Shown one piece after another: positions 39,146 to 48,192 of a stretch of DNA of 64,000 nucleotides. The stretch is from Dyadobacter jejuensis (GTDB lineage: Bacteria; Bacteroidota; Bacteroidia; Cytophagales; Spirosomataceae), in assembly GCF_003149085.1 (NCBI RefSeq), contig NZ_QGDT01000001.1, positions 744,001-808,000 of the forward strand, in the 5' to 3' direction. Every line of letters begins with the position of its first letter. Position 1 is the first letter of the stretch. Both the position numbers and the translations under genes were made by a program. The notes beneath the pieces are model-generated. The model was not told where the DNA came from and did not search any database. It saw only the letters and a program-made list of their open reading frames with translations.

Positions 39146-40618
39146 TTATTTCAGGAAATTAATATCAATTTTATTTTTTGCAAACGATTCGTTTTCAGAG
39201 GCCAAGTCGTAAGGCGTTTCGTCAAAGCCCGTCATGGCATCTTTTTTGGCTCCCTTGGCAATGAGGTATTTTAGCAGTGCATCGTCGGTAGATACCATAG
39301 CCGCTTTATGAAGAGCCGTCAGTCCTTGCTTATCCTTTGCATTTACGTCTATTTGGAAGGGCTCCAATAGTTTGACGAGCTCTAGGTCGTTTTTAGCTAC
39401 TGCAAGGTGATAGAAGCTGCTGCCATTGGGCTGCTGCGCGTCTACCTTAAAGCCCTTATCTTGTAATACTTTAAGTTTGGCTTCAAAGGCGTCGGTGCTT
39501 CGGCTATTATAGGATTGTACCAAATAGTAGGCTAAGTTGTCACCATTATTGTCAGCTTTGTCGATGCTGGCGCCTTTGCCAATCAAAAGTGCTACCGCTT
39601 CAGCAGAGTTGCCTTTTGTAGCCATCATTAAAGCGGTTACGCCTTGGGCATTGGCCTGGTTGATATCCTTTACCTTCGGTAGTAATAGATTCAGCGTAGC
39701 TAGGTCGTCATTAGAGGCAGCGGCATTCATAAATACGGTGGTGCCGGTTTCGTCTGCCTGGTTAACATCTACCCCCTTCGATAGGAAATATTCAATGATA
39801 TCGTTTTGGCCGGGTCTGCGGACAATGGTATGCAGCGCATTCTGACCATTTTTACCAATAAAGTCAGGCTTTACTCCCTGGCTTTCTAGGTATTGATATA
39901 CGTCCAGTTTGTTGACACTACGACGAGACCCTTGGGCCGCCATGAGCATAGCCGTTCCGTTGGGTTTAATTCCCTTGGCCTGAAGTTTTTTTAGCAAGTC
40001 TATATTACCCGATCGTGCCGCATAACTAAAGGCGTTGGCACCACTGGCATCGGTACTCTTCAAATCGAGACCTTTGGAAATAAAATAATTGGTCAGTTTG
40101 AAGTCTTCGTCACTGGCTACCGCAATGAGTAAGGCATTGGCTCCGTTTTGGTTGAGGTCTTTTTTAAGATCGGCACCATTTGCCAGGCATAGTTCATATA
40201 CTTTGGTATTGGTTTGTCCGCTGCCAGCAGCAAAATTCAACGCCGTAGAACCATGGCTATCCACCACATTATCTTTGGCTCCCTTGCCAATTAGGAACTC
40301 CATAATTTCTACATTTCCATGAAGGGCAGCCCAATGCAAATAGGTTCGGCTGTCATGAGTGATCTTATCCACTCCGTTTCCGGGTTGGTCGAGCAGATAC
40401 TTGATGGTTTCGTTGGGGGCCGAAGAGTTGATGGCCAATACTACCGGATCGAAACTATTATTGTTAAATTGAGCCGGGTTACTTCCCTTTTCTATGGCGG
40501 CTTTTACTGCTGCAACATCGGGGCTACCTTTCCAAAAGGATGGTTCCAAGAGTAGGTTCTTCTGCGCATGGACAGAGAACCAAGAAAGGGTGCAAAGTGC
40601 AAATAAGAGTTTTCTCAT
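39146..40618 (-). CDS. Exported ankyrin-repeat protein
   Basis: 490 residues with a signal peptide (MRKLLFALCTLSWFSVHAQ). Ten or more ankyrin repeats with motifs such as RTYLHWAALHGNVEIMEFLI, NALHTIVRRPGQNDIIEYFL and LTALHKAAMVSTDDALLKYL. It is the first gene of an operon ending in the PepSY reductase (gap 7 bp to DUF2271). Ankyrin proteins bind partners; in siderophore loci their task is unproven. A copy of the AATTAGTCTAAAT box is 76 bp upstream of the start. Confidence 0.92.
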   Translation of the reverse strand: MRKLLFALCTLSWFSVHAQKNLLLEPSFWKGSPDVAAVKAAIEKGSNPAQFNNNSFDPVVLAINSSAPNETIKYLLDQPGNGVDKITHDSRTYLHWAALHGNVEIMEFLIGKGAKDNVVDSHGSTALNFAAGSGQTNTKVYELCLANGADLKKDLNQNGANALLIAVASDEDFKLTNYFISKGLDLKSTDASGANAFSYAARSGNIDLLKKLQAKGIKPNGTAMLMAAQGSRRSVNKLDVYQYLESQGVKPDFIGKNGQNALHTIVRRPGQNDIIEYFLSKGVDVNQADETGTTVFMNAAASNDDLATLNLLLPKVKDINQANAQGVTALMMATKGNSAEAVALLIGKGASIDKADNNGDNLAYYLVQSYNSRSTDAFEAKLKVLQDKGFKVDAQQPNGSSFYHLAVAKNDLELVKLLEPFQIDVNAKDKQGLTALHKAAMVSTDDALLKYLIAKGAKKDAMTGFDETPYDLASENESFAKNKIDINFLK

Positions 40619-40693
40619 ATTTAATTAAGGCTTTGATAATATACTTTTAACACAACGGGGCTAATCCCCCTGAAGATGCTGCAAGTTAATAAT

Positions 40694-40706
40694 AATTAGT
40701 CTAAAT
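40694..40706 (-). promoter_or_regulatory. Iron-box-like operator upstream of the ankyrin operon
   Basis: AATTAGTCTAAAT, with the 9-bp dyad TTAGTCTAA, 76 bp before the ankyrin start. The identical 13-mer recurs at 41170-41182 and, with one change, at 48207-48219, all upstream of iron-related genes. Resembles DtxR/IdeR- or Fur-type sites; which repressor binds is not known. Confidence 0.6.
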
Positions 40707-41151
40707 AGACCCAATTGCTGGTGTACCTATGGACAAATTTTATTTGAAGAAGGCGGCTCAAAATTACGGTTCAATACCTATTCTATGATGAATTAGATAA
40801 AAGTCTGTCTGTTGAAGTGCCAATATTTGGTAGTGTGATGGTCCACTATAAATAGGCTCCTTCCCATTGTGTGAGGCGCTTGGTTGGCGAAAGAAATTAT
40901 TATTTCCCTTTACATATATAGGTGCAGTATGGTTTTCGGCCGATTTAGGAACTTCATGTGGCCGTGTCAGAGGTTTTTTGCGAGGAGGCTTTACTAAGTA
41001 GTACTAGTGGTTATGAGGGAGGTCGGGGACCTTTGGGATTGGCCAGGTGTTTGTGTTGGGGAGCTTTCGGGAAGGGGAGGCTATGTTTGATATTCTCCGC
41101 CTATCGTTACTAGAATTCCTTTTAGCGTCATTTTTCCCCAATGTAGCCTTT

Positions 41152-41159
41152 TATATTTG
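41152..41159 (+). promoter_or_regulatory. -7 promoter element of TonB receptor 1
   Basis: TATATTTG, an exact TAnnTTTG match. The iron-box-like operator begins 11 bp downstream, so a bound repressor would cover the start point. The expected leader is about 70 nt. Confidence 0.6.
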
Positions 41160-41169
41160 CCATTGTTAT

Positions 41170-41182
41170 AATTAGTCTAAAT
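41170..41182 (+). promoter_or_regulatory. Iron-box-like operator of TonB receptor 1
   Basis: AATTAGTCTAAAT just downstream of the -7 element at 41152-41159, at the expected transcription start. Identical to the box at 40694-40706. Confidence 0.65.
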
Positions 41183-41237
41183 AAGACTTGTCCCGTTCAA
41201 GGGTAACTCCTACTTCAAAGGAGAGCATAAGAAGATC

Positions 41238-43730
41238 ATGTATTTAGTCAAAAAAATGGCCCATTTGAAATATACTTTACTCAGTACCGGATTATTCCTT
41301 TTTGTAAGCTTCTGCACCGTTGCACAACCCATGGCGCCTAAGCTGGCCACTATCAAAGGGAAGGTCAAGGACGAGAAGGGAGCCATTGTTAGCTTTGTTA
41401 CCATTCGAGTTGGCGACACCAGCATTGCCACTTTCTCTGAAACGGATGGTACCTTTCAGCTCAAAGAGGTGCCCTATGGGGATCAAAACATCGAAATCAG
41501 TTCGATGGAAATAAAGTCGGAAACAATAAAGCTGCATGTCGACCGACCCAGCCACGAGCTAAACCTGGTGGTGGCCAAAACGGCCCTGGACCTTAATGAG
41601 GTGCAGATTGTTCAAAAAACTGAAAAAAAAGAACTGGAGACACAGGGCTTTGCTGTGGCCGTGATAGAAACCAAAGAGGCCTCTCTAAGAAATATTACGA
41701 CCAACGAGCTGCTTAATAGGGCCGTAGGGGTACGGGTCCGTCAGAACGGCGGGGTCGGCTCCAATGTAGAGTATAACCTCAATGGTATGTCGGGGAGTGC
41801 CGTGGGGATGTTTTTGGATGGAATCGAAATATCAACTTACGGTTCTTCCTTCAACCTGAATAACATTCCACCTGCCATGATCGAACGGATAGAGGTGTAC
41901 AAGGGCGTATTGCCGGCTCACCTTTCGGGCGATTATGTAGGAGGGGCTATCAATGTGGTTTTAAAAAAGGATGCTTCTCAAAATAATGTGTCTGGTTCGG
42001 TATCCTATGGTTCATTCAATACCTTTCAAGCGGATGTGTCGGGGATCTACCGGAACAAGAAAAACGGATTCACCACAAGGGCAGCGGGGTTTTATACCTA
42101 TACCGACAATAGTTATACTACCTGGGGTAAGTTTTCCAAATTCGTACATCCCGACAGGACCTTAGAGCGCTATTATAAAGCAAAGCGGTTTAACAATACC
42201 TATAAGTCCATTGGTGGAAGGTTTGAGGTGGGGTTTACCAACGTAAACTGGGCGGATCTTTTCTTTGTAGGTTATAATATTTCCGATACCTACAGTGAAA
42301 TACCCCACGGTACCACTATGGCCAGGCCGTATGTGGGTCGGTTTGGGGAGTACCAGGCCCATGTGGTAAGCTTAAATTACCAGAAGAAGGACTTTCTGAC
42401 CAAGGGTTTGGCTCTTAATGTTAATGCGGTAAGGAGTTTTCGGAGTACCTATGTTCAGGATACGGTAGGGCAGGTGTACAACTGGGATGGAAACCCAAGG
42501 ATGCTGATCAGAAATGGTCAGGTGATACCGGTACCCGCCATAGCTGGTATGGGCCAGCAAGGTGAGGCTTCTATTGTGGAGGTAAATCGTAAAATAACCA
42601 ATATGCGGGCTAACTTGGGCTACACCATTGCGCCAGGTCATCGGTTATCGATCAACCATAAACTCGAAACGACGGATCGGGATGATAATGACTTACTCCT
42701 TCCGGTCAATAAGGATTTGGTGACCGTAAGTAAGGTAATGAATAATATTTTGGCGGCCAATTATGAGTCGCAACTCTTGAATAATAAGCTAAAAACGAAT
42801 CTATTATTTAAGTACACCTTCAATAGTACGATCCAAACACGGCCCGAACTAATAGAGCAGGACGGTGTCAATATTGTGAATCGGGTTCAAAAAAAGACGG
42901 TCAACAACAACAAAGGCTATGGGGCTACGGTATCTTATAATATCATCCCTAAAATGTACCTCATAGGCTCCTTTCAAGACTCCTATGTGGTGGCTACCGA
43001 AAATCAGCTCTACGGTGATCCAGAAAACAATATCCTGGAGAGCCCTGATCTAATTCCTGAAAAGAATGTGAACTATAATATTGGCTTCCGCTATGGTACT
43101 CTGCAAAAAGGAAAGCATAAGCTCACTTTATACGGTAGTCTTTTTTGGAGAAATGGTTACGATAAGATTACCCTTCAGGCGGTGGAAGACGAAATTGTGC
43201 AGGGTCGAGAAAGCGATGCAGATATTCAAGTTACCAAATATGTCAATCTGGAAAGAACGCAATCCCGTGGCTTCGAAGGCGAGCTGATTTATGTTTACGA
43301 CAACCGTTTGAATGTCTTGTTCAACTTATCAAAATTCAGCACGCTCTTTAAGCAACAGTATGATGCTAACGGTAAGCCCCACGACTTGTACGATCTGCAG
43401 CTTCCTAACGAACCGTTTTTTACCATGAATGGGAGTGCGCAGTACCGCTGGAAGGATGTGTTCCAAAAGAAATCTATTTTGAATATCTATTATAATACGG
43501 GTTTTGTAGCGCCTTTTCGCACCGTATGGATGGAGTCGGATTGGTTTACTACACCCACCCAGTTTTATCATGACCTGGGCGCTAGCTATAGGCTTCCCAA
43601 TGGTAAGATGGTCGTGAGTGTCGATATAAAAAATATGCTGAACGCAGAGATTTATGACAATTTCGGCGTGCAGAAACCAGGGAGGAGTTTTTCAATTAAG
43701 TTAAATTATACAATTAGTAAATTTTTATAA
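41238..43730 (+). CDS. TonB-dependent siderophore-type outer-membrane receptor (XusA-like), copy 1
   Basis: 830 residues. Signal peptide, then a carboxypeptidase-regulatory-like domain (about 37-110, IKGKVKDEKGAIVSFVTIRV), a plug with RNITTNELLNRAVGVRVRQN, VGSNVEYNLNGMSG, MFLDGIEIS and ERIEVYKGVLPAHLSGDYVG, then a 22-strand-type barrel ending in SFSIKLNYTISKFL with a terminal aromatic-like residue. No STN domain. A DUF4374 lipoprotein gene follows with an overlapping TAATG junction; this receptor/lipoprotein pair matches the layout of Bacteroides XusA/XusB. Ligand not known. An alternative start is the ATG at 41256. Confidence 0.94.
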   Translation: MYLVKKMAHLKYTLLSTGLFLFVSFCTVAQPMAPKLATIKGKVKDEKGAIVSFVTIRVGDTSIATFSETDGTFQLKEVPYGDQNIEISSMEIKSETIKLHVDRPSHELNLVVAKTALDLNEVQIVQKTEKKELETQGFAVAVIETKEASLRNITTNELLNRAVGVRVRQNGGVGSNVEYNLNGMSGSAVGMFLDGIEISTYGSSFNLNNIPPAMIERIEVYKGVLPAHLSGDYVGGAINVVLKKDASQNNVSGSVSYGSFNTFQADVSGIYRNKKNGFTTRAAGFYTYTDNSYTTWGKFSKFVHPDRTLERYYKAKRFNNTYKSIGGRFEVGFTNVNWADLFFVGYNISDTYSEIPHGTTMARPYVGRFGEYQAHVVSLNYQKKDFLTKGLALNVNAVRSFRSTYVQDTVGQVYNWDGNPRMLIRNGQVIPVPAIAGMGQQGEASIVEVNRKITNMRANLGYTIAPGHRLSINHKLETTDRDDNDLLLPVNKDLVTVSKVMNNILAANYESQLLNNKLKTNLLFKYTFNSTIQTRPELIEQDGVNIVNRVQKKTVNNNKGYGATVSYNIIPKMYLIGSFQDSYVVATENQLYGDPENNILESPDLIPEKNVNYNIGFRYGTLQKGKHKLTLYGSLFWRNGYDKITLQAVEDEIVQGRESDADIQVTKYVNLERTQSRGFEGELIYVYDNRLNVLFNLSKFSTLFKQQYDANGKPHDLYDLQLPNEPFFTMNGSAQYRWKDVFQKKSILNIYYNTGFVAPFRTVWMESDWFTTPTQFYHDLGASYRLPNGKMVVSVDIKNMLNAEIYDNFGVQKPGRSFSIKLNYTISKFL

Positions 43731-45082
43731 TGCAAATCAATATGAATAAGAACCTGTTAAAAGCGCTGATATTAGGGATAACCTTGTCCTTTGCAGGATG
43801 CAAGGAGGATGCTACCGATCCGGTAGATGGAGGCGAGGGTTCAGTAGATACCCGCGAGTTTATTTCATTGACGGCCTCTATTCCTGATGCTACAGGCACG
43901 GCCGGAAATGGTGGAACTATGGCCTATGCCATTACCCATGAGCAGGCGATAGACCCAAATTTTTCGGTGAATATTTATCAGGATGGATTTGGCTTACGGT
44001 CGGCGCGTACCGCTCGTGTACAGGCATCTGAAAATGGCCAGGAGTTATATAATATCCAATATACGGGCGAAGATGGGGGCGTTTTTAATAAATACATCGT
44101 CAATGGCGCCAGCAATTATTTGGATACCGGCAATGAACTAGACCTGTCCGATATTGTTGGGACTTCTCCACGTTGGACCAAAGCAGCCGAGAATATCGGA
44201 ATTGGGGTTCACCTTACCGGAAGCACCACCGTTACCGAAGGCGAAGCTCCCAACCATGTTTTTAAATACACCAGGGGAACCGTTCGGATTGCGGTCATCG
44301 ATTTGGAAAACGCCAGAGTACCTAACTCTACCGAATTTCCTTTCCCATTCCCGGCTGAGCTAGAAGCACAGGGCTATTCGGTGGGCCGTATCGACGTTCC
44401 TATTTTGAATGAAGATCAAACAAAAATCTTTATAGGTTGTAATGTGAGCAAAATCGATCCTACCAAGCTTTCCTACGACGAGAGTGGAGAACCTACTTGG
44501 GCGAGTGATACCGACAATAGAACGCTAGGGACGACTACCCTCGTTGTGGATTATCCCTCTTTGCAGAACCCCACCCTGATCTATTCTACCGTCTCTACCA
44601 CCAACAACCATTCATACCGTACTATGACGCAACACTTAGGAACGGACGGTCATATTTACCAAGCTACCGCTACGGGTGGGAAGGATATTTTGCGCATAAG
44701 CAAAGGCACGAATGACTATGATAATAGCTATCATTTCGATTTAGATCAGGCACTAGGCCTTACAGGAACACGTATTCAGGCATTCAGATACATCGAAGAT
44801 GGTATGGCCGTGGTATTATATAATATTGCCGGCAATGGAGGATATGTTGCCCTGATCGACCTAGATGCCAAAACGGCTACTAAAATTGTCAGCGATTACC
44901 AGGCTACCTTGAGCTTTCAGCAATATCAAAATATAGCTGTAAGTGGCGACTACGCCTATGTACCCCTTACTCCAGTGGGAGAGTCGGGAAGGTTGTATGT
45001 CATTAACTGGAAAACGAAAGAGGTTATCAAAGGAGCCGTCTTGACCGGACAAACTGGATCGAGCTATATCGGATCGTACTAA
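43730..45082 (+). CDS. DUF4374 lipoprotein (XusB-like), copy 1
   Basis: 450 residues. The start overlaps the receptor stop (TAATG), which indicates translational coupling; a second ATG at 43742 would give a shorter signal peptide. Lipobox LSFAGCKED. The rest alternates beta-strand blades (DGHIYQATATGGKDILRISK, FRYIEDGMAVVLYNIAGNGG, YAYVPLTPVGESGRLYVINW) as in a propeller. In Bacteroides the DUF4374-type protein beside the receptor binds ferric siderophore at the surface; the same role is inferred here. Followed by a strong terminator. Confidence 0.88.
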   Translation: MQINMNKNLLKALILGITLSFAGCKEDATDPVDGGEGSVDTREFISLTASIPDATGTAGNGGTMAYAITHEQAIDPNFSVNIYQDGFGLRSARTARVQASENGQELYNIQYTGEDGGVFNKYIVNGASNYLDTGNELDLSDIVGTSPRWTKAAENIGIGVHLTGSTTVTEGEAPNHVFKYTRGTVRIAVIDLENARVPNSTEFPFPFPAELEAQGYSVGRIDVPILNEDQTKIFIGCNVSKIDPTKLSYDESGEPTWASDTDNRTLGTTTLVVDYPSLQNPTLIYSTVSTTNNHSYRTMTQHLGTDGHIYQATATGGKDILRISKGTNDYDNSYHFDLDQALGLTGTRIQAFRYIEDGMAVVLYNIAGNGGYVALIDLDAKTATKIVSDYQATLSFQQYQNIAVSGDYAYVPLTPVGESGRLYVINWKTKEVIKGAVLTGQTGSSYIGSY

Positions 45083-45096
45083 GCTAATTGAAGCCA

Positions 45097-45134
45097 AAGA
45101 AACGGAGGAAAGGATAGTCTTTTCTCCGTTTCTT
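45097..45134 (+). terminator. Terminator of the TonB receptor 1 / DUF4374 operon
   Basis: 16-bp stem (11 perfect pairs AAGAAACGGAG / CTCCGTTTCTT, then 5 inner pairs including one G-T) with a 6-nt loop, 14 bp after the stop codon. Confidence 0.85.
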
Positions 45135-45167
45135 CGTTTAAGAACAAATCGGAAGCGTCTAAGCAAT

Positions 45168-46036
45168 GTCATGCAGTGCTCGGCGAAGCACAGTACAAAC
45201 CATGTCATGCAGCGCCTGTCGAAGCATAGTCCATACAATGTAATGTTAAGCCCTTCGACAGGGCCCTGTCAAGCTCTGCATGATCAGGGTGACAATCTTG
45301 AACTTCATAGCATTGCCAAAACAATGTCATGCAGAGCCTGTCGAAGCACAGTCCATACGATGCAATGTCAAGCAATGTTCAGCCCTTCGACAGGGCCCTG
45401 TCAAGCTCTGCATGATCAGGGTGACAATCATGAGTTTTGAAGCACAGTCAAAACGATGTCATGCAGAGCCTGTCGAAGCATAGTCCATACAATGCAATGT
45501 CAAGCAAAGTTAAGCCCTTCGACGGGCCCTGTCAAGCTCTGCATGATCAGGGTGACAATCTTGAACTTCATAGCATTGCCAAAACGATGTCATGCAGAGC
45601 CTGTCGAAGCATAGTCCATACGATGTAATGTCAAGCAATGTTCAGCCCTTCGACGGGCCCTGTCAAGCTCTGCATGATCAGGGTGACAATCATGAGTTTT
45701 GAAGCACAGTCAAAATGATGCAATGTCATGCAGAGCCTGTCGAAGCATAGTCCATACGATGTACTGTCAAGCAATGTTCAGCCCTTCGACGGGGCTTTGT
45801 CAAGCTCTGCATGATCAGGGTGACAATCTTGAACTTCATAGCATTGCCAAAACGATGTCATGCAGAGCCTGTCGAAGCATAATCCATACAATGTATTGTT
45901 CAACCCTTCGACGGGCCCTGTCAAGCTCTGCATGATCAGGGTGATAATCTTGAACTTCATAGCATTGCCAAAACGATGTCATGCAGAGCCTGTCGAAGCA
46001 TAATCCATACGATTCAATGTTAAGCCCTTCGACGGG
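45168..46036. repeat. Palindromic repeat array, left block (about 7 units)
   Basis: Each unit has a left arm with ATGCAGAGCCTGTCGAAG and a right arm with CTTCGAC, then GGGCCCTGTCAA, then GCTCTGCATGATCAGGGTGA. The right arm is the reverse complement of the left, interrupted by a 10-bp insertion, so one unit can fold into a hairpin of about 18 bp with a 30-45 nt loop. Left arms begin near 45168 (degenerate), 45203, 45326, 45458, 45589, 45725, 45857 and 45978; right arms near 45251, 45383, 45515, 45646, 45782, 45904 and 46025. The spacing is 121-136 bp. The last right arm is cut off after GACGGG at 46036, where a different sequence begins. Spacers alternate between two types (CTTGAACTTCATAGC and CATGAGTTTTGAAGC). 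Confidence 0.93.
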
Positions 46037-46117
46037 TATGATAAAATCACATACCAGCTCATCGAACGCTACCACTACCCAATAAACAAATCATTATCAG
46101 ACAAATACACTAAGTAA
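46037..46117 (+). pseudogene. Orphan 3' gene fragment at the array breakpoint
   Basis: Immediately after the truncated right arm, an open frame reads 26 codons, starting YDKITYQLIERYHYPINK and ending at TAA 46115-46117. It looks like the natural C-terminal tail of a protein, but there is no start and the upstream part is repeat DNA. It could be a leftover of the gene into which the repeats moved, or chance. I do not recognise the family. Confidence 0.3.
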
Positions 46118-46223
46118 AAAGAAATATGGATGGTCAAATCGCAAGCAAGTTTCATTTCTAATTTTAATGTGACTTACAATAAAAAATGCGTAATTTCATA
46201 TTCCACGACACCGTTCATATATC

Positions 46224-46514
46224 ATGAAAAAGTATTATGTATATATCGTTAAATGCCATGATAGTAGTTATTATATTGGAGTTACTAACGATGTAGAAAG
46301 GAGAATGGATGAGCACAATGCGGGTAAGATTAAGACTGCATATACCTACTTTCGCAGGCCTGTAGTTTTGGTATTTGTTCAAGAATTCGCTGATATTACT
46401 CAAGCAATCGTTTTTGAAAAACAATTGAAAGGTTGGAGTAGAAAAAAGAAGGAAGCTATCATCTCTGATCAGTGGCACTTGCTCCCCGCACTATCTAAAA
46501 ATAGAAATAAGTAG
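46224..46514 (+). CDS. Small GIY-YIG nuclease-domain protein inside the repeat array
   Basis: 96 residues: essentially one GIY-YIG domain with YYVYIVKCHDSSYYIGVTND (the GIY-YIG strand pair appears as YVYI and YIGV), the catalytic Arg in VERRMDEHNAG, and the metal-binding Glu in QAIVFEKQLKGWSRKKKEA. This is the stand-alone URI/YhbQ-like type common in Bacteroidota, not UvrC. It sits in a unique segment of about 510 bp (46037-46546) framed on both sides by palindromic repeats. A role in spreading or processing the repeats, as proposed for REP-associated transposases in proteobacteria, is an inference from position only. Confidence 0.9.
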   Translation: MKKYYVYIVKCHDSSYYIGVTNDVERRMDEHNAGKIKTAYTYFRRPVVLVFVQEFADITQAIVFEKQLKGWSRKKKEAIISDQWHLLPALSKNRNK

Positions 46515-46546
46515 TAATGTTTTGAGTTAAACAACGTCTATGCAAT

Positions 46547-46990
46547 GTCATGCAGAGCCTGTCGAAGCATAATCCATACAATGCAATGTTAAGCCCTTCG
46601 ACGGGGCCCTGTCAAGCTCTGCATGATCAGGGTGACAGATGTGAATTTTTGAAACAACGTCTACGAAATGTCATGCAGAGCCTGTCGAAGCATAGTCAAA
46701 ACGATGCAATGTCATGCAGAGCCTGTCGAAGCATAATCCATACAATGCAATGTTAAGCCCTTCGACGGGGCCCTGTCAAGCTTTGCATGATCAGGGTGAC
46801 AATCTTGAACTTCATAGCATTGCCAAAACGATGTCATGCAGAGCCTGTCGAAGCATAGTCCATACGATGTAATGTCAAGCAATGTTCAGCCCTTCGACGG
46901 GCCCTGTCAAGCTCTGCATGATCAGGGTGACAATCTTGAAATTTGAAGCACAGTCAAAACGATGCAATGTTAAGCCCTTCGAGGGGCTTA
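46547..46990. repeat. Palindromic repeat array, right block (about 4 units)
   Basis: Same repeat family as the left block. Left arms begin near 46547, 46670, 46711 and 46833; right arms near 46594, 46758 and 46890, with a degenerate one near 46975. The arm at 46670 has no partner and is followed by another left arm 41 bp on, a sign of deletion or recombination. The block ends about 70 bp before the stop codon of the minus-strand AraC gene. Confidence 0.9.
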
Positions 46991-47062
46991 GGGTGGCATG
47001 TTTAATTAGATATTAATCAATTAGTTACGAAGTTTATCAATGCTAGCTTACTGCCTAGAGCC

Positions 47063-48151
47063 CTACAAGAGCGTAACCACCCCGGAGTCACCACATGCTG
47101 CCGCCAGCGCTTCCAACGATTCCAGGGCCTGAAAGAAATATAGGAGGCTCAGCCTAATCTTATTGGGCAGGTAACCAAAGTGTTTCTTAAAAGCCGCCGT
47201 AAAATGGGTGGCATGCTTATAGCCCACCATCTGAGCGACTTCCGAAATTTTGTTTTCTTCTTTGCATAGTAATTCCCGAGCATGTTGCATGCGGTATTTG
47301 TGTTGATATCCGAAAACGGTATCTCCAAAAATTAGCTTAAATTGTTTCTTTAAGTTAAACTCATTGGTGCCTACTTGCCGTGCCAAGTCCTTTAATGAAA
47401 TGGGGGTTTCTAGGTTGCCAATAAGTATCTCCCGGGCATGCTTCATTTTTTTGAGGTCAGTTTCCTGGAGCGGGTCGCTTTGGGTTGGGGGAGGGCATTG
47501 CTCGAACTGGTCGAGCTGGAGGGCTATTAGTTCGATGACCTTGGCCTTTAGGAACATACCTTTTTGTTGGCCCTTGCAGTCGTGGTGCAATATATCAAAA
47601 AGCACCGAGAGGGTTCGTGGAGTGAGTGGCAAGTGCCGCTGACATAAGAAAGCAGGGCTGTTAGACTGATTCGCACTTTCAAACCGTGCTTGTAGCTTAT
47701 GCCCTCTGGCCAGGTTGCGGAATAAAAAGTCGGTGCTGATATGAATAGAAAAAGCTTCATTATCCTCTTCAGGTTGCCACTCCACATACCAATTTTTTTT
47801 AGGGAGCAGGAGCATATTCTGCTGGTGCGTTTCGAACCGCACGAAGGGCTCTCGCTCGTTTTCGTGACGGTAAGACATAGGGGAGCCCAAACTAAAAAAC
47901 ATTTGGATATGAGACTGGAGCGGTATGACCGCCAAGGGTTTTTGCGAAGGGGAGTGAAACTTCCCATACCAAATATAAATGTCCTCCATTATAAACTCCT
48001 TACCCCATCCGATGCGCAGGTCATCCTTATATTCAATATCGTTTTCGATCACTTCATGCTCCTGAAAATTGCCAAAATCTGGAAACTTCCATGAGGCGAT
48101 CTGGATATCTCGTGCAATTTTATCTCCCTCCATTTGCTCGTAATTTGCCAT
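47063..48151 (-). CDS. AraC-family regulator (PchR-like), iron locus 1
   Basis: 362 residues. The N-terminal ligand-type domain resembles PchR-class siderophore sensors (FSLGSPMSYRHENEREPFV, LLLPKKNWYVEWQPEEDNEA, FSIHISTDFLFRNLARG). The C-terminal double helix-turn-helix (about 240-340) reads ISLKDLARQVGTNEFNLKKQ, FGYQHKYRMQHARELL and ISEVAQMVGYKHATHFTAAF. Probably activates the receptor genes when a ferric siderophore is present. Two iron-box-like sites lie upstream. A C-terminal extension of about 30 residues beyond the DNA-binding domain is unusual. Confidence 0.92.
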   Translation of the reverse strand: MANYEQMEGDKIARDIQIASWKFPDFGNFQEHEVIENDIEYKDDLRIGWGKEFIMEDIYIWYGKFHSPSQKPLAVIPLQSHIQMFFSLGSPMSYRHENEREPFVRFETHQQNMLLLPKKNWYVEWQPEEDNEAFSIHISTDFLFRNLARGHKLQARFESANQSNSPAFLCQRHLPLTPRTLSVLFDILHHDCKGQQKGMFLKAKVIELIALQLDQFEQCPPPTQSDPLQETDLKKMKHAREILIGNLETPISLKDLARQVGTNEFNLKKQFKLIFGDTVFGYQHKYRMQHARELLCKEENKISEVAQMVGYKHATHFTAAFKKHFGYLPNKIRLSLLYFFQALESLEALAAACGDSGVVTLL

Positions 48152-48192
48152 CCTTTTGGATATTTTTCCATCATCAATAAAAGGACCCTAAT

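Larger units (their letters stand above)
40619..41237. other. Divergent regulatory region of iron locus 1
   Basis: 619 bp between the ankyrin-protein operon (minus) and the TonB receptor gene (plus). It contains two copies of an AATTAGTCTAAAT box and a TAnnTTTG promoter, listed separately. The central part (about 40720-41100) shows no gene or strong repeat. Confidence 0.6.

Noticed and set aside
46224-46514. UvrC fragment or intron homing endonuclease
   Set aside because: A single complete GIY-YIG domain of usual stand-alone length; no UvrC C-terminal half, no intron structure.
45171-46756. Open frames of 60-125 codons within the repeat block on both strands
   Set aside because: They are made of repeat text read in different frames (RACRST..., CQALHDQGDN...), have no start signals and repeat themselves.
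45168-46990. CRISPR array
   Set aside because: Repeats are two-armed palindromes with 121-136 bp spacing, spacers recur instead of being unique, and no cas gene is near.
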